Positions 48,201 to 57,189 of a DNA stretch of 64,000 bases are shown piece by piece. The DNA lies in contig NC_087072.1 in assembly GCF_026151205.1 (NCBI RefSeq), positions 19,248,103-19,312,102 of the forward strand, given 5' to 3'. Position 1 is the stretch's first letter, and every line of letters begins with the position of its first letter. A program made the position numbers and the translations under genes. The notes beneath the pieces are model-generated. The model made no database searches. It was not told the DNA's origin and was given only the letters and a program-made list of their open reading frames with translations. This DNA comes from Bolinopsis microptera. Lineage: Eukaryota > Ctenophora > Tentaculata > Lobata > Bolinopsidae.

Positions 48201-51200
48201 CTGCAAACTGAGGGGTGCGCCACATGATGCTGGTGATGCGCTGAACTAGCGCTGCGTTCAACACGTAGCCAGCTCCTGCTGCGTAGGTAGGGTAGTAGGT
48301 ACTGGGGTAGTGGTAAGGGTCGACAGCGTATTTTCCTGTTCTGGAAACGAGTTTGTTCGAAATACACTCGCCCCCATACCAGGGTTTAGTTGATGAGACA
48401 TTTATCAGAGTCAGCGCTAACTTTGAAACGTTGAGATATGAATCATCGTCTAACTTGACAAGAAAATCGTACGAATAAGCATCTCGTTGATGTTGTAGCC
48501 TCCCCAGATACCAGGCGAGTTTGTGAACAATGTTGCGATAAGAATCAGGACCAGGCCAGACCACCATGTCCCCAAACTCCTTTACCTCATCAGACACATC
48601 ATACTCCATATTATCCTGGCCCACTAGGAAGATATATTCTAATTCTATAAAACCCCTTCCTGGTAGGGCCCAAGTATTGTTTAACCAGCCGTGAGTGCGG
48701 AGCATGTTTCTGATATCTTTATTTCTGGCTGCTGAGAGGATAACTACAATGAAGCGAGGAGTGAACACTGAAGGCTTTGTACTGACTTTACCACTATCAT
48801 TTATTATAGAGAACTTGATATTACCAATGTTGGCAGAAGTGACAGATTGAGGTAGATTAGCACCACTCTTTATACCAGATACTGTGAGTTTTGAGATGCA
48901 ATGTAGAGGAGAATATGAGAGCTGGAATATTATGGAGATACCGAGGAGAATCAAGATAATGGATGTTATCCGGTAGAAGAGATCTGATCTTCGCATTAAC
49001 TTGATCTTCCAACACTAAATCATGGACTAAATAATGGAGTTACTCTATTGAGTTTATAACAGAACTGAGGAATTCACATTTCTACAAGAAGTCCTACTTG
49101 GTTGAATACAACTTAATCTTTATTAGCCCATGAAATTAAGCTAAATAACGGGAAGCTAACCGCTATAAGTAATTTGTAAATAACTAATTAAGTACATTTT
49201 ACACGGCAGCACACGGTAAGGGTAATTAAAAAAAAGCTTATAATACTTGAAATGGACTTAAATTTAATTGACGATGGGAATTTTATATTTATATGACTGA
49301 ATAATTAATACAAATTGTTGAGTGTCAAAATTGCTACGTGCTCTGTGCGACCTCAAATAAACTAAAAATGTCAGATAAACCACTCACTAAACCCAGCAAC
49401 AACGCGGACTAATCTACCACTCATTAACCCCCCCCCCCCCCCCCGGCCCCGGCCCCGGCCCCCCCTCCTCCCTAGCTCATTACCCTCACTAATGCTACAA
49501 GAAGTATCTAGACAGGTAAAACGAACCCCCTCCCCACCCGGCCTCACGTTCTTCTTTAATCGTTAATTAGGGTCGAGTATGAGCAAGCACGCAGTATCAT
49601 GGTATACATGTACTAGCATTATGCGAGGTGGTATAACGCTACTAACCCTACTAAGTACTAACTACTGGGCAAATGTTTTAAAGACCGTTTACATGGTGGA
49701 ACACCACAGGTTTCATGTCAAGAGATACTCTAAGAATAGTAGTAAGTATCGAGTTAGGAGCACTGATGACCATTTTAGTAGGATATGGGATGTAGTTGAT
49801 ACTATTCTACTGTGGTCAGCTGAGCTCGTTAATTTAGTTTTAGATAAACTAATTTAACTGTTAGTGAATAAAAAAGTGTGTTATGTTTTTAACTTTTAGG
49901 AAACGTTCCAGACTTAGAGATTTCATATGTCTCAACCTTCTTATCACATATAAACAGGCCATACTAAGGACAAATTTTAAACAGTGATATAAAATTACCA
50001 GAATGTAAATGGTAACTGGCGATCTTCTCCATCTTTATACCATAGGAAGTTAGAAATAGTGCAATTTACCGGAGAAAAACTTTCCCGAGTTTAGATAAAT
50101 CTGTTTTCTTTTTTTTCTGAGAACATTGCTGAAGATCTAAATTTTATTTAACTATAATGCCCATCATGTATCACTTATTTATAGATCAAATAAAAGACAG
50201 GTTTTATATCTGGCACGCCTCCAAAAGTCGATAATAATACCATTTAAGTAATCAAACCCCATTTTACACTAATCAGCCACCTCATTAATTGAAAATGAAA
50301 ACCAAGCTGTTGGATGATAATCGTGTTCTTCCTAACTACCCAATCAATAAGCGCTAATAAGGTTCAGCCTGAATCACGCTTGCTCACACACTAATTAACT
50401 ACCAATCATAACACACAGTCCAAGATAACATTTATATGTATTATGTAATGCTGGTCATAGTGTGTATTGTGTAATTATATTATATACATAAGTAAGTGTA
50501 TACAAAAGTGTTTGTTTCTCGGGTTCAAGTGCTCTACTAAACAAATAGGAGCTTTTTATAAGCGTACCAAAGTAAACGATATTAGTTGAGCAATAACATC
50601 GTTTACTTTGTTACGCTTAAGTAAGTGTAAAAGATACAGATCTGTAGATATTGCGGAGCGTTTAAATCAAACTGGTAACAACTAACGTGACTGAAATAAT
50701 GTGAGGCAACTATTTTACGAAACAGTTAGCGAGCGAGATCAATCTTAATCAACAATATAACCACAATACAACTTGAATGAAATCGATTGTAACAGATTGC
50801 AATCTGATTTTGGATATCTTAACCTGTGAGGGATGGATCGACGCGACGTCCATTCGTATTGCATTAATTTAGCAGCCAAAACTTTGGATACAAAATTTAA
50901 TTAGGAAGATTACAAATTCAACAGATGGTTTTGTAAGAACGTGTTCATTTGAAGTTGAGGGTATTGGACATTGGTACGATATCAGTAACCCTATTAAATG
51001 GCACTATGCAGTAGACTTTGCCACACTATGACACTATAATATATAAACCCTCAATGGTTAGGATAATCGTTTCATCCTCTATATACATACTAGGCAAACT
51101 TTGTCACATACTCACATGGCGATATCTTTATCAGATGATAAAATATAACTTAAACTCGGCCAGCAGTGAGATATAAACTTCATCACACTATAAAATTGCG

Positions 51201-52027
51201 ACTGGGTACGGTAGTGGGTTGACATGGCCCCTTGCTGCCGTAATCCGTATTTGACCAAATTTTCGAATATCCACTGTCCAGTTCATACTTCATAGGAGGG
51301 TTCCATATGATTATTATCTACATATTTAACGATTTTTTTTTCCGTTAAATGGTACCTCCAGGTTAACTCCGTCACATATTTAAGAAATATATATGAGGGA
51401 TATTTAAGACACCCTGACAAGGAATGCCGAATAGTCTAGCATTCTGCATTATTATTTTTATAATTTTGATAATATTTAATAATTATTCTGATTAACAATT
51501 CTCACCTCGTACTCAGACGCTTGTGATGCTGTAGCTTCACTCTGAAATAAAGTCGTATTAACAAGGCAGCTTCAAATATTTTATCGTACTAGACAATTAA
51601 CATCGAATGAACATAGCTTTCTCGTGGGGGTGTTTAACCCCAAAAACCCCCATTTGAGGTAAAGTTGGGTTTTTATTACAAAAAATGTTAAAATTAATAT
51701 TATTTACACCTACATTCATTTGATACCAAATTACATGTTACCCTCCATCATCCCCATTATCAAATTCCCAGAATGGGAATTCCCAGAATGGGAATTTGAG
51801 GTAAAATGGGTTTTTTGGGGTTGGACATCCCCTTTCTAGTGTAAGGACAAAAGTAAGAATTTGGAATGTATCAAATTGTTCAACTTGCAAATTTAGACAT
51901 CTATTGTTTGATCTTACACCCACATAATTGAATATACTGTGCTACTCACCCCACTCCAAACGTTATCTTCATCCTCGGAGCTGACATCGGACCGTCTTCT
52001 TCTCCTTCTTCTACACGGGTCTTCCAT
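33231..52027 (-). CDS. CASC3: CASC3/Barentsz (MLN51) homologue, exon junction complex core factor, 14 coding exons
   Basis: Coding exons (minus strand, 5' to 3'): 52027-51950, 51541-51506, 43246-43196, 43054-43010, 42802-42281, 42153-41363, 41215-41166, 40673-40431, 40268-40141, 40015-39892, 36585-36419, 35645-35581, 33629-33499, 33319-33231. All junctions are GT..AG and the phases agree, giving 839 residues. The start ATG (MEDPCRRRRRRRSD) follows an acceptor-like TTTAG. An acidic Glu/Lys stretch leads into the SELOR-type segment (residues about 184-244: THVPKRGMFYQHD, VWGGKKEKKWVHDMFDE) that in CASC3 binds eIF4A3 and MAGO. Then come an RG/RD-rich region, a Gly/Gln-rich tail with QQ runs, and a final KAIPIVDPTTQ. 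In the family this protein clamps eIF4A3 onto spliced mRNA. Human CASC3 is about 700 residues. The exon model is inferred by eye; the family call is strong. Confidence 0.85.
37037..37838. mobile_element. hAT-like non-autonomous element with decamer arrays at both ends
   Basis: The exact 8-bp duplication ATCAGCAA (37029-37036 and 37839-37846) flanks an 802-bp element. The ends are inverted: GGGGGGAATGCAACGTCAAT on the left and GGGGGTGATGCAACGTCAAT read inward from the right. Just inside lie arrays of the decamer GTCAATTAAT, about six copies at 37051-37110 and about six or seven at 37713-37780. Both arrays are followed by TGTCAGTTT...GGAATACTGACATTAATTGAC. An 8-bp duplication fits hAT, but the G-run terminus is not the usual CAGGG, so the superfamily is provisional. 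It lies in CASC3 intron 10 and no ORF is present. Confidence 0.85.
38066..39372 (+). CDS. Small two-EF-hand calcium-binding protein, nested in CASC3 intron 10
   Basis: Four plus-strand exons with consistent phases: 38066-38068 (the ATG alone, then GTGAGT), 38660-38812, 39014-39141 and 39330-39372 (ending TAG), giving 108 residues (MPGELDAADTALMIQ...). The first EF loop is DNDGNLKIDRAE: hydrophobic position 8 and Glu12 fit, but position 6 is Leu instead of Gly. The second, DKDGSGFIEISE, is canonical. It is a calmodulin/troponin-C-like fold of one EF pair; no specific member was recognised. A strong pyrimidine-AG acceptor (TTTTATAG) sits before the 5' UTR exon, so a leader lies further upstream or is added in trans. 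AATAAA at about 39860 could end the transcript just before CASC3 exon 10 on the other strand. Confidence 0.75.
38115..38312 (-). CDS. 65-residue frame in EF-hand gene intron 1, unrecognised
   Basis: The frame MNYHPPCTQAGLEHARC... continues with GECACRVLEVVKYLDD. Composition is protein-like (four Cys, a helical segment), but there is no recognised family, no nearby splice or polyadenylation evidence, and it lies inside introns of two genes. Probably a chance or relic frame. Confidence 0.15.
   Translation of the reverse strand: MNYHPPCTQAGLEHARCSPYYLLEPHRNLSGDIVPGECACRVLEVVKYLDDQEIAESSKSADSLV
40775..41030 (-). mobile_element. tRNA-derived SINE in CASC3 intron 7
   Basis: Read on the minus strand, the head shows an A-box-like GGCCAGTTGGTTAGAACGCC and a B-box GCGGGTTCGAATCCC at tRNA spacing. 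A unique body and a tail ending in GTGAGGGTTAAATGAG follow. The Pol III boxes are intact, but the extra body makes it a SINE rather than a tRNA gene. The same tail recurs near 57.2-57.6 kb. It sits between CASC3 exons 7 and 8. Confidence 0.8.
41363..42153 (-). CDS. CASC3: CASC3 exon 6: Arg/Asp/Gly-rich region
   Basis: A 791-nt exon opening with WEKEKPQRRKREGPP and ending RYRDY before a GTAAGT donor. It is highly charged, with RDR, RSRS and RRGGG runs, so probably disordered. The plus-strand frames at 41414-42177 are its shadows and show low-complexity Ser/Leu/Arg. Confidence 0.85.
42281..42802 (-). CDS. CASC3: CASC3 exon 5: acidic region and SELOR domain
   Basis: A 522-nt phase-0 exon. About 110 residues of Glu/Lys/Asp repeats lead into the eIF4A3-binding segment, with PKRGMFYQHD followed by GRVWGGKKEKKWVHDMF. 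In CASC3 proteins these Phe/Tyr-His-Asp and Trp-x-His-Asp blocks contact eIF4A3 and RNA. The acceptor at 42803 is TTCTCAG and the donor at 42280 is GTATGT. Confidence 0.85.
44201..45043 (-). pseudogene. Penelope-like element ORF fragment, left (minus) copy
   Basis: The open frame from the truncation point (TIINQLPKMINRRLSDI) to the stop at 44201 has no internal stop. It contains the Cys-rich CNCRKPEMCPLNGQC block and HKYIGLTENTFKTRFSSH, the GIY-YIG nuclease core with its conserved Arg, ending HTNKFMLKKCF. The reverse transcriptase is almost completely missing. The continuation past 45043 to 45109 reads antisense into the other copy and is not real protein. Confidence 0.85.
45044..46199 (+). 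pseudogene. Penelope-like element ORF fragment, right (plus) copy
   Basis: Starts inside the RT with ETCELVGLYML, then the palm motif YRDDGLAII, VDFLDVTLNL and the RT end. It continues through the linker and Cys block (CNCRKPEMCPL) to the GIY-YIG domain (KYIGLTENTF, TRFSSH) and a stop at 46197-46199. It is longer than the left copy by 313 bp. Residues upstream of 45044 in the same frame come from the antisense left copy. N-terminal RT motifs are absent, so the copy could not replicate by itself. Confidence 0.85.
46551..46613. repeat. Perfect 28-bp hairpin
   Basis: Left arm 46551-46578 and right arm 46586-46613 are exact reverse complements (core GTTGTTGTTTGGTTTCCCA), with a 7-base loop. It is embedded in a TA-rich tract with repeated ATAATAGTAGAAT motifs. 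Confidence 0.85.
46688..46869. mobile_element. 180-bp palindromic MITE
   Basis: Arms of about 70 bp are near-perfect reverse complements: AACTATAATAGGAACAATCT... matches the right end ...GATTGTTCTTATTATAGTT. Inner portions share GCGAATTTCTATGTGCCAAA and its complement. A flanking TA/TA is compatible with TA target duplication. Confidence 0.8.
46870..47966. other. Intronic, no supported gene
   Basis: Inside CASC3 intron 2. The short plus-strand frame at 47768-47974 has a hydrophobic segment but no support. Confidence 0.4.
47967..47972 (-). terminator. Polyadenylation signal of the GT31 gene
   Basis: AATAAA on the minus strand, about 40 nt downstream of the glycosyltransferase stop codon. It is the nearest canonical signal and marks the likely transcript end. 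Confidence 0.55.
48010..48996 (-). CDS. GT31 beta-1,3-glycosyltransferase, single exon, nested in CASC3 intron 2
   Basis: A 328-residue type II Golgi membrane protein. It has a short cytosolic MRRSDLFYR, a membrane anchor at residues 9-27, a stem, and a catalytic domain with family 31 features: FIVVILSAARNKDIRNMLR...W (81-104), the metal-binding DDD at 183-185 (LVKLDDDSYLN), YPTYAAGAGYVL (235-246) and EDAYIGVL (267-274). GT31 enzymes add Gal, GlcNAc or GalNAc in beta-1,3 linkage to glycoproteins or glycolipids; donor and acceptor cannot be told from sequence. The frame has no intron, common in invertebrate members of this family. It lies in a large intron on the same strand as its host and probably has its own promoter and the polyadenylation signal at 47967. 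Confidence 0.88.
   Translation of the reverse strand: MRRSDLFYRITSIILILLGISIIFQLSYSPLHCISKLTVSGIKSGANLPQSVTSANIGNIKFSIINDSGKVSTKPSVFTPRFIVVILSAARNKDIRNMLRTHGWLNNTWALPGRGFIELEYIFLVGQDNMEYDVSDEVKEFGDMVVWPGPDSYRNIVHKLAWYLGRLQHQRDAYSYDFLVKLDDDSYLNVSKLALTLINVSSTKPWYGGECISNKLVSRTGKYAVDPYHYPSTYYPTYAAGAGYVLNAALVQRITSIMWRTPQFAVEDAYIGVLTNLTGTGVECLEGFYHQKWKMYSGVLGTAVLLHKVKLDDIKTIRSLTENLTGII
48997..51505. other. CASC3 intron 2 remainder: cytosine run, hairpin, no supported gene
   Basis: 49428-49470 is a C run followed by GGCCCC repeats. 50559-50580 and 50598-50619 form a 22-bp stem with one mismatch (TAAGCGTACCAAAGTAAACG). The 92-residue plus frame at 49579-49857 has no recognised family. Confidence 0.5.
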
Positions 52028-52389
52028 CCTAAATATGACAGTAAGTTGTGTAAATCAGGGTTGCCGTTCAGAGTCCCAGCCAGGTCACATGGTTTCTCTC
52101 TGCACAGTACTGACTACTGGTGCCCAACCAAGGGTTATGGTCAATAAACAATCAAGAAAAGGTGGTAAATATGTGATAAAAAGCCTTAAAAGCTTGAATG
52201 AGGGAATAAGGGTTGTAAGCCAATACTGTAAAAATTCAGGCTCGAACTAAAAAAGTATGCATTTTCAAGAAATTTAGGTGAACGGAAAAGGTACAGTAAA
52301 TATGAATTATGAGTACTTTATAACAATTTTACTCTCCATCATAACCATATCATGAAAGGTAAGCAGTATGTGACAACTGAACGCTTAAA

Positions 52390-52395
52390 TTTATT
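52390..52395 (-). terminator. Likely polyadenylation signal of the pseudouridine synthase gene
   Basis: AATAAA (minus strand) about 180 nt after the stop codon of the synthase and about 360 nt before the CASC3 start. It separates the two same-strand genes. Confidence 0.45.
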
Positions 52396-52576
52396 CAGTG
52401 TACATAGGCCACAACCCAGTAATACCCATTATAAGAATAGGCATGTCATAAAAAATATAAAACATGAATCAGTTATTATTAAAATTACTCATTTCACATA
52501 GAAATTCAGTTTTCAATATCAAAAATAAGCTACTTCAAAAAAAACAGATATCAGAATTCTGTAAAGAATACCATTT

Positions 52577-53932
52577 TTACACCCAAGACAAAGATTGCTT
52601 GCTGTGACATGAAAGTCCAGAACCCTCCACAGAAATAAGGTGCATCTGAGGAGACATGAGGCTGACTGGCAGTGGTAGTCTCGTCACTAAACACTCAGCA
52701 CAGTATTCTATATTTTCCTGGTATTGAACAACTTTGCAATACTGATCATAATATTTCTTGAGATTTGAAGACAGTTTTAAATCAGAATATCTAATAACAT
52801 AATCTTCTTTAGAACTTGGGTTCCTTCCAAGAGGGTTCTTAATTATCTTACATCCATTCTGAGCAGCATCATGGATACGTTTCTTACCGTGGAAAAGTGA
52901 GTGAGACTGGTTTCCCAGTTCAACTGTAAGAGCATTTGTAATGTGACCGCGATGCATTTTGAGATGCTTCCAATCATTTACAACAGGATGGAACAAGTCA
53001 GATAACACACCTTGGATATCGTTTAGGTGATGACGAGTACATTCCAATCTTAGTAAACTTGTGTCACTTCTTGAATCATACTGGAGTCTATCTATTCTGG
53101 CTAAGTCGATGTGATTCTCTGAATTGCCATTTAATTTTAACTCTCTCAAAGTTGGATCAAATCTGCCATGAACACGAATCAGATACACAAATTTCATCTT
53201 TCCGGCATTCTGTGCTGTAGCTAACTTTTGGGCTTTGTTCGCGTTTTTTGAAAATATCACTACTCCAGGAACAAGTTCCAGGTCATTGTGAAGGAAAATC
53301 GTGTCTTCCTTGTAATGCCTGAATATGTGTAACATGAACTGAAGAGAGTTGTAAACATGATTCTTCATGTGAGGAATGCAAGGTAAACCTGCTGGTTTGT
53401 CTACATAACTGTAATTATTTTCCATTTTGATTGGTTTTAAATTAGCAGGGTTGAATTTTGGGATAGGATCTTCATGGCGATGATGGTTTGCTGTTATGTG
53501 ATTATGTTTTGCAAGAGGAGAGCTTCCCGTCCGATAAACCTTGCCATCTATAATAACACCTTTTGATTCCAACAGCTGATTTACATATTGGGATTTCTGG
53601 CTCTTAGGAATAGGTCCTGTAGTGGTCAACATTTTAAAATCGTAAAGATTCATCCTCTTTGCACTTCTGGTTAGGTTAGTCTTAATGTTCACTGTGTACG
53701 GTTTAACAATTTGTAGATCATCAGTATAGTCATAAATGAGGGCTGGATGACTTTTTGGAACATCAAAATATCTCTCCATGAGTTTCTTGGGTGCAAACTT
53801 GTGTTTCCATGGTACATTTATGATAGCTTTATCTTCATGTTCAAGAGGCCTAACCTTTGTAGCAAGTGTGACCATTGATCGAGAAACATAAACATTCTTT
53901 AAAAATGTGATTTGTCGAACACTCAATGACAT
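52577..53932 (-). CDS. RluA/RPUSD2-like RNA pseudouridine synthase with altered catalytic motif
   Basis: 451 residues from the Met at 53932 (MSLSVRQITFLK). That start lies two bases after a strong acceptor (AAATCATTTCAG), so I prefer it over the Met at 53977. An S4-like stretch (VNQLLESKGVIIDGKV) and HRHEDPIP, as before the catalytic domain in Pus9/RPUSD2, lead to VDKPAGLPCIP. The expected HRLDxxTSG is HNDLELVPG (residues 215-223). The Asp sits one place earlier than normal, and the Arg and the Thr-Ser are lost. KMKFVYLIRVHG matches the later KxYLARVxG block. The family converts uridine to pseudouridine in tRNA or mRNA; this one may be inactive or work differently. The N terminus could be a mitochondrial presequence. 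Single coding exon, about 550 bp upstream of CASC3 on the same strand. Confidence 0.75.
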   Translation of the reverse strand: MSLSVRQITFLKNVYVSRSMVTLATKVRPLEHEDKAIINVPWKHKFAPKKLMERYFDVPKSHPALIYDYTDDLQIVKPYTVNIKTNLTRSAKRMNLYDFKMLTTTGPIPKSQKSQYVNQLLESKGVIIDGKVYRTGSSPLAKHNHITANHHRHEDPIPKFNPANLKPIKMENNYSYVDKPAGLPCIPHMKNHVYNSLQFMLHIFRHYKEDTIFLHNDLELVPGVVIFSKNANKAQKLATAQNAGKMKFVYLIRVHGRFDPTLRELKLNGNSENHIDLARIDRLQYDSRSDTSLLRLECTRHHLNDIQGVLSDLFHPVVNDWKHLKMHRGHITNALTVELGNQSHSLFHGKKRIHDAAQNGCKIIKNPLGRNPSSKEDYVIRYSDLKLSSNLKKYYDQYCKVVQYQENIEYCAECLVTRLPLPVSLMSPQMHLISVEGSGLSCHSKQSLSWV

Positions 53933-54017
53933 TCTGAAATGATTTAAACATAGAAAACGGAATTCTGAAGTGTTCAATTGAAGTTGATTTTAAAATGAAA
54001 CATAATACAGACTAATA

Positions 54018-57000
54018 TAGATGTGGATACTGGCGGGGAGGTGATAATTGTTTGTTTACATTTATAGTGAGCACATGTTAAGCAGGCTGAGGAGGTGATA
54101 ATTGTTTGTTTACATTTTAGGTCGAGCACATGTTAAGCAGGCTGAGGAGGTGATACATATTTTGTATTATAGAAGGTTTGTAACACTTGTAACGCTTTCT
54201 TGTTACCCCCCTTTGAGGACCCCGAATTATTTTCTGAACGAAAGCTCAAAAATAACCGAGAAATCGACCTTCTTATTAACTCATTTTGATGACTGTTTCT
54301 GACCTAAAATTGCACGAAAAATCGATTTAGCTAGGTTTCAGAACCTATAAACACTTCCTTGTCCCTCAAAATTGATGTTTTATAGTTAATACGACCAACA
54401 AGCAACATATATTTTGATCCTTCGGTTCTACTCATGACCTAGACAGTTAAGCTGAACCCGACAGATTGAGGCAATCCTCACCTTAACTGATCAAACTGGT
54501 ACTAACACAATTTTCAGATATAAATGTTCTTTGCGATACGTTTATTGCAGCTTTGCAACTTGAGTGAAGACCAGAGTACGAAAACACACAGCAGGTAAGC
54601 AACTCACTTTTGGTGACTGTTCCTCACGAACATTCTGATCCTGTAACATATGAACAGGGAGATCGTCTCCTTAACAAATCGAACAGGTACTATCACAATT
54701 TCCAGAGCACAGCATGATAACAAAGTCAAAAGAAACACAATGAAGGTAGGTTACCAACACCACAATATAACAATCATACTGACAACTGAATTAAATGTAT
54801 TCTGACGACGGGCAGCCCTGATGTGCTCCGTGGTCCTCAACGAGCGACCACTTGTAATAGAGGTGTTATGTCATGTGACACCGATCCGTCCAATCACAAA
54901 CAGGAAAAGTGAGCAGATCGATATCGTGTGTTTACTTTCCTTATCTTTATTTGACCCTCTGTTCACATTGTTATCTCTACCACATCTTGACTCGGCAAGG
55001 TCCGCGTGCAATATCTGCACCGCGGTAAACACGCCATGATTACGTCATGAACTTGAAATAGTGTGATTGTTGTACACTTATATAACCGTGCCCATCGCCC
55101 ACGTACATTACAAACTGTTGGGGGGGGGGGGGGGGGGGGTGGGGGCGGGGGATGGGGTTTAAGATAAACAACCGATCTTGATAGTGTGTTGGTCGCTCCT
55201 CCAACTGACTGTGATGCTAACCGTCCAGTCATGAACGGAACATTAACATTCTTTAGTTATAGCATGTTTCGGTTTCATTGTTCAATTGCGGAGATTAGTA
55301 TTATTAAAAACATTTACTCTAATATGAGGTCGCGATTATGAACTGAGTGAGATTCCAAATGATGAACTGTGCTTTAAGTTTACACCAACTGGAAGCAAAG
55401 GAATAATGCATATATCCATGAGTGCTCCTTTGCTTAACTTAGACCTTTAGACAGTAAGTGTTTGGAAACAGAATCTAGGACACGACTTCACTGACAAGAA
55501 CTGCATGTTCCAGGAGGAGGCAGTATACAGGAGGACAAGCATGGTTATACCTGACAGAGTTGAAGTACTAGTTCAACATGGTGCAGTTCATTTTTGCCAG
55601 GTTAAACACTTACCGTCCAAGTTAAGTTAGGGAGCACTCATGGGTATATTCCTTTGGTTCCAGTTGGTGTAAACTTAAAGCACAGTTCATCATTTGGAAT
55701 TCCACTGAGTTGATAATCGCGACCACATATTACAGCAAACTGTACATATTACAGCAAACTGTACTTATCTCCGCAGTTCAGCCGAGACATACTATAACTA
55801 AAAAATTATGTTATTATTCTGTTCCTGACTGGACGACAAGCATCACAGTCAGTTGGAGGAGCGACCAACACACTATCAAGATCGGTTGTTTATCTTAAAC
55901 CCCATCCCCCGCCCCCACCCCCCCAACAGTTTGTAATGTACGTGGGCGATGGGCACGGTTATATAAGTGTACAACAATCACACTATTTCAAGTTCATGAC
56001 GTAATCATGGCGTGTTTACCGCGGTGCAGATATTGCACGCGGACCTTGCCGAGTCAAGATGTGGTAGAGATAACAATGTGAACAGAGGGTCAAATAAAGA
56101 TAAGGAAAGTAAACACACGATATCGATCTGCTCACTTTTCCTGTTTGTGATTGGACGGATCGGTGTCACATGACATAACACCTCTATTACAAGTGGTCGC
56201 TCGTTGAGGACCACGGAGCACATCAGGGCTGCCCGTCGTCAGAATACATTTAATTCAGTTGTCAGTATGATTGTTTTATTGTGGTGTTGGTAACCTACCT
56301 TCATTGTGTTTCTTTTGACTTTGTTATCATGCTGTGCTCTGGAAATTGTGATAGTACCTGTTCGATTTGTTAAGGAGACGATCTCCCTGTTCATATGTTA
56401 CAGGATCAGAATGTTCGTGAGGAACAGTCACCAAAAGTGAGTTGCTTACCTGCTGTGTGTTTTCGTACTCTGGTCTTCACTCAAGTTGCAAAGCTGCAAT
56501 AAACGTATCGCAAAGAACATTTATATCTGAAAATTGTGTTAGTACCAGTTTGATCAGTTAAGGTGAGGATTGCCTCAATCTGTCGGGTTCAGCTTAACTG
56601 TCTAGGTCATGAGTAGAACCGAAGGATCAAAATATATGTTGCTTGTTGGTCGTATTAACTATAAAACATCAATTTTGAGGGATAAGGAAGTGTTTATAGG
56701 TTCTGAAACCTAGCTAAATCGATTTTTCGTGCAATTTTAGGTCAGAAACAGTCATCAAAATGAGTTAATAAGAAGGTCGATTTCTCGGTTATTTTTGAGC
56801 TTTCGTTCAGAAAATAATTCGGGGTCCTCAAAGGGGGGGGTAACAAGAAGGCGTTACAAGTGTTATATTACAAACCTTCTATAATACAAAATATGTATCA
56901 CCTCATCAGCCTGCTTAACATGTGCTCGACCTAAAATGTAAACAAACAATTATCACCTCCTCAGCCTGCTTAACATGTGCTCACTATTAATGTAAACAAA

Positions 57001-57033
57001 CAATTATCACCTCCCCGCCAGTATCCACATCTA
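54018..57033. mobile_element. 3.0-kb foldback element, nearly a complete palindrome
   Basis: The ends read TAGATGTGGATACTGG and, at 57033, its reverse complement, flanked by a TAATA that could be a 5-bp target duplication (54013-54017 and 57034-57038). The left arm runs to about 55470 and the right arm from about 55600, so about 1.4 kb on each side folds onto the other, leaving roughly 130 bp unpaired. Identity is high over the outer 1.2 kb and lower near the centre. A 50-bp tandem duplication including GAGCACATGTTAAGCAGGCT lies in each arm. A G run of about 20 (55120-55139) in the left arm is only about 7 long in the right. The 72-residue frame present once in each arm is part of the repeat, not a gene. 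Confidence 0.85.
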
Positions 57034-57189
57034 TAATAGGATACATTAAAAGATAATGCGACAGTAAATAGTTCTGGAATTCTGGTGAAATCATTCGAAC
57101 AGTCTCTGGTTTTAAAAATAGTGAATTTACAGTTTATAATAGTACTATATATAGAGTGTAATACAATGTAGATGTACTGATGGGGTATC

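Noticed and set aside
49579-49857. 92-residue plus-strand frame in CASC3 intron 2
   Set aside because: No recognised domain, no promoter or splice support; not distinguishable from chance.
54821-56223. The same 72-residue frame found once on each strand
   Set aside because: It is the same DNA in the two arms of the 54018-57033 palindrome, with no domain or splice evidence.
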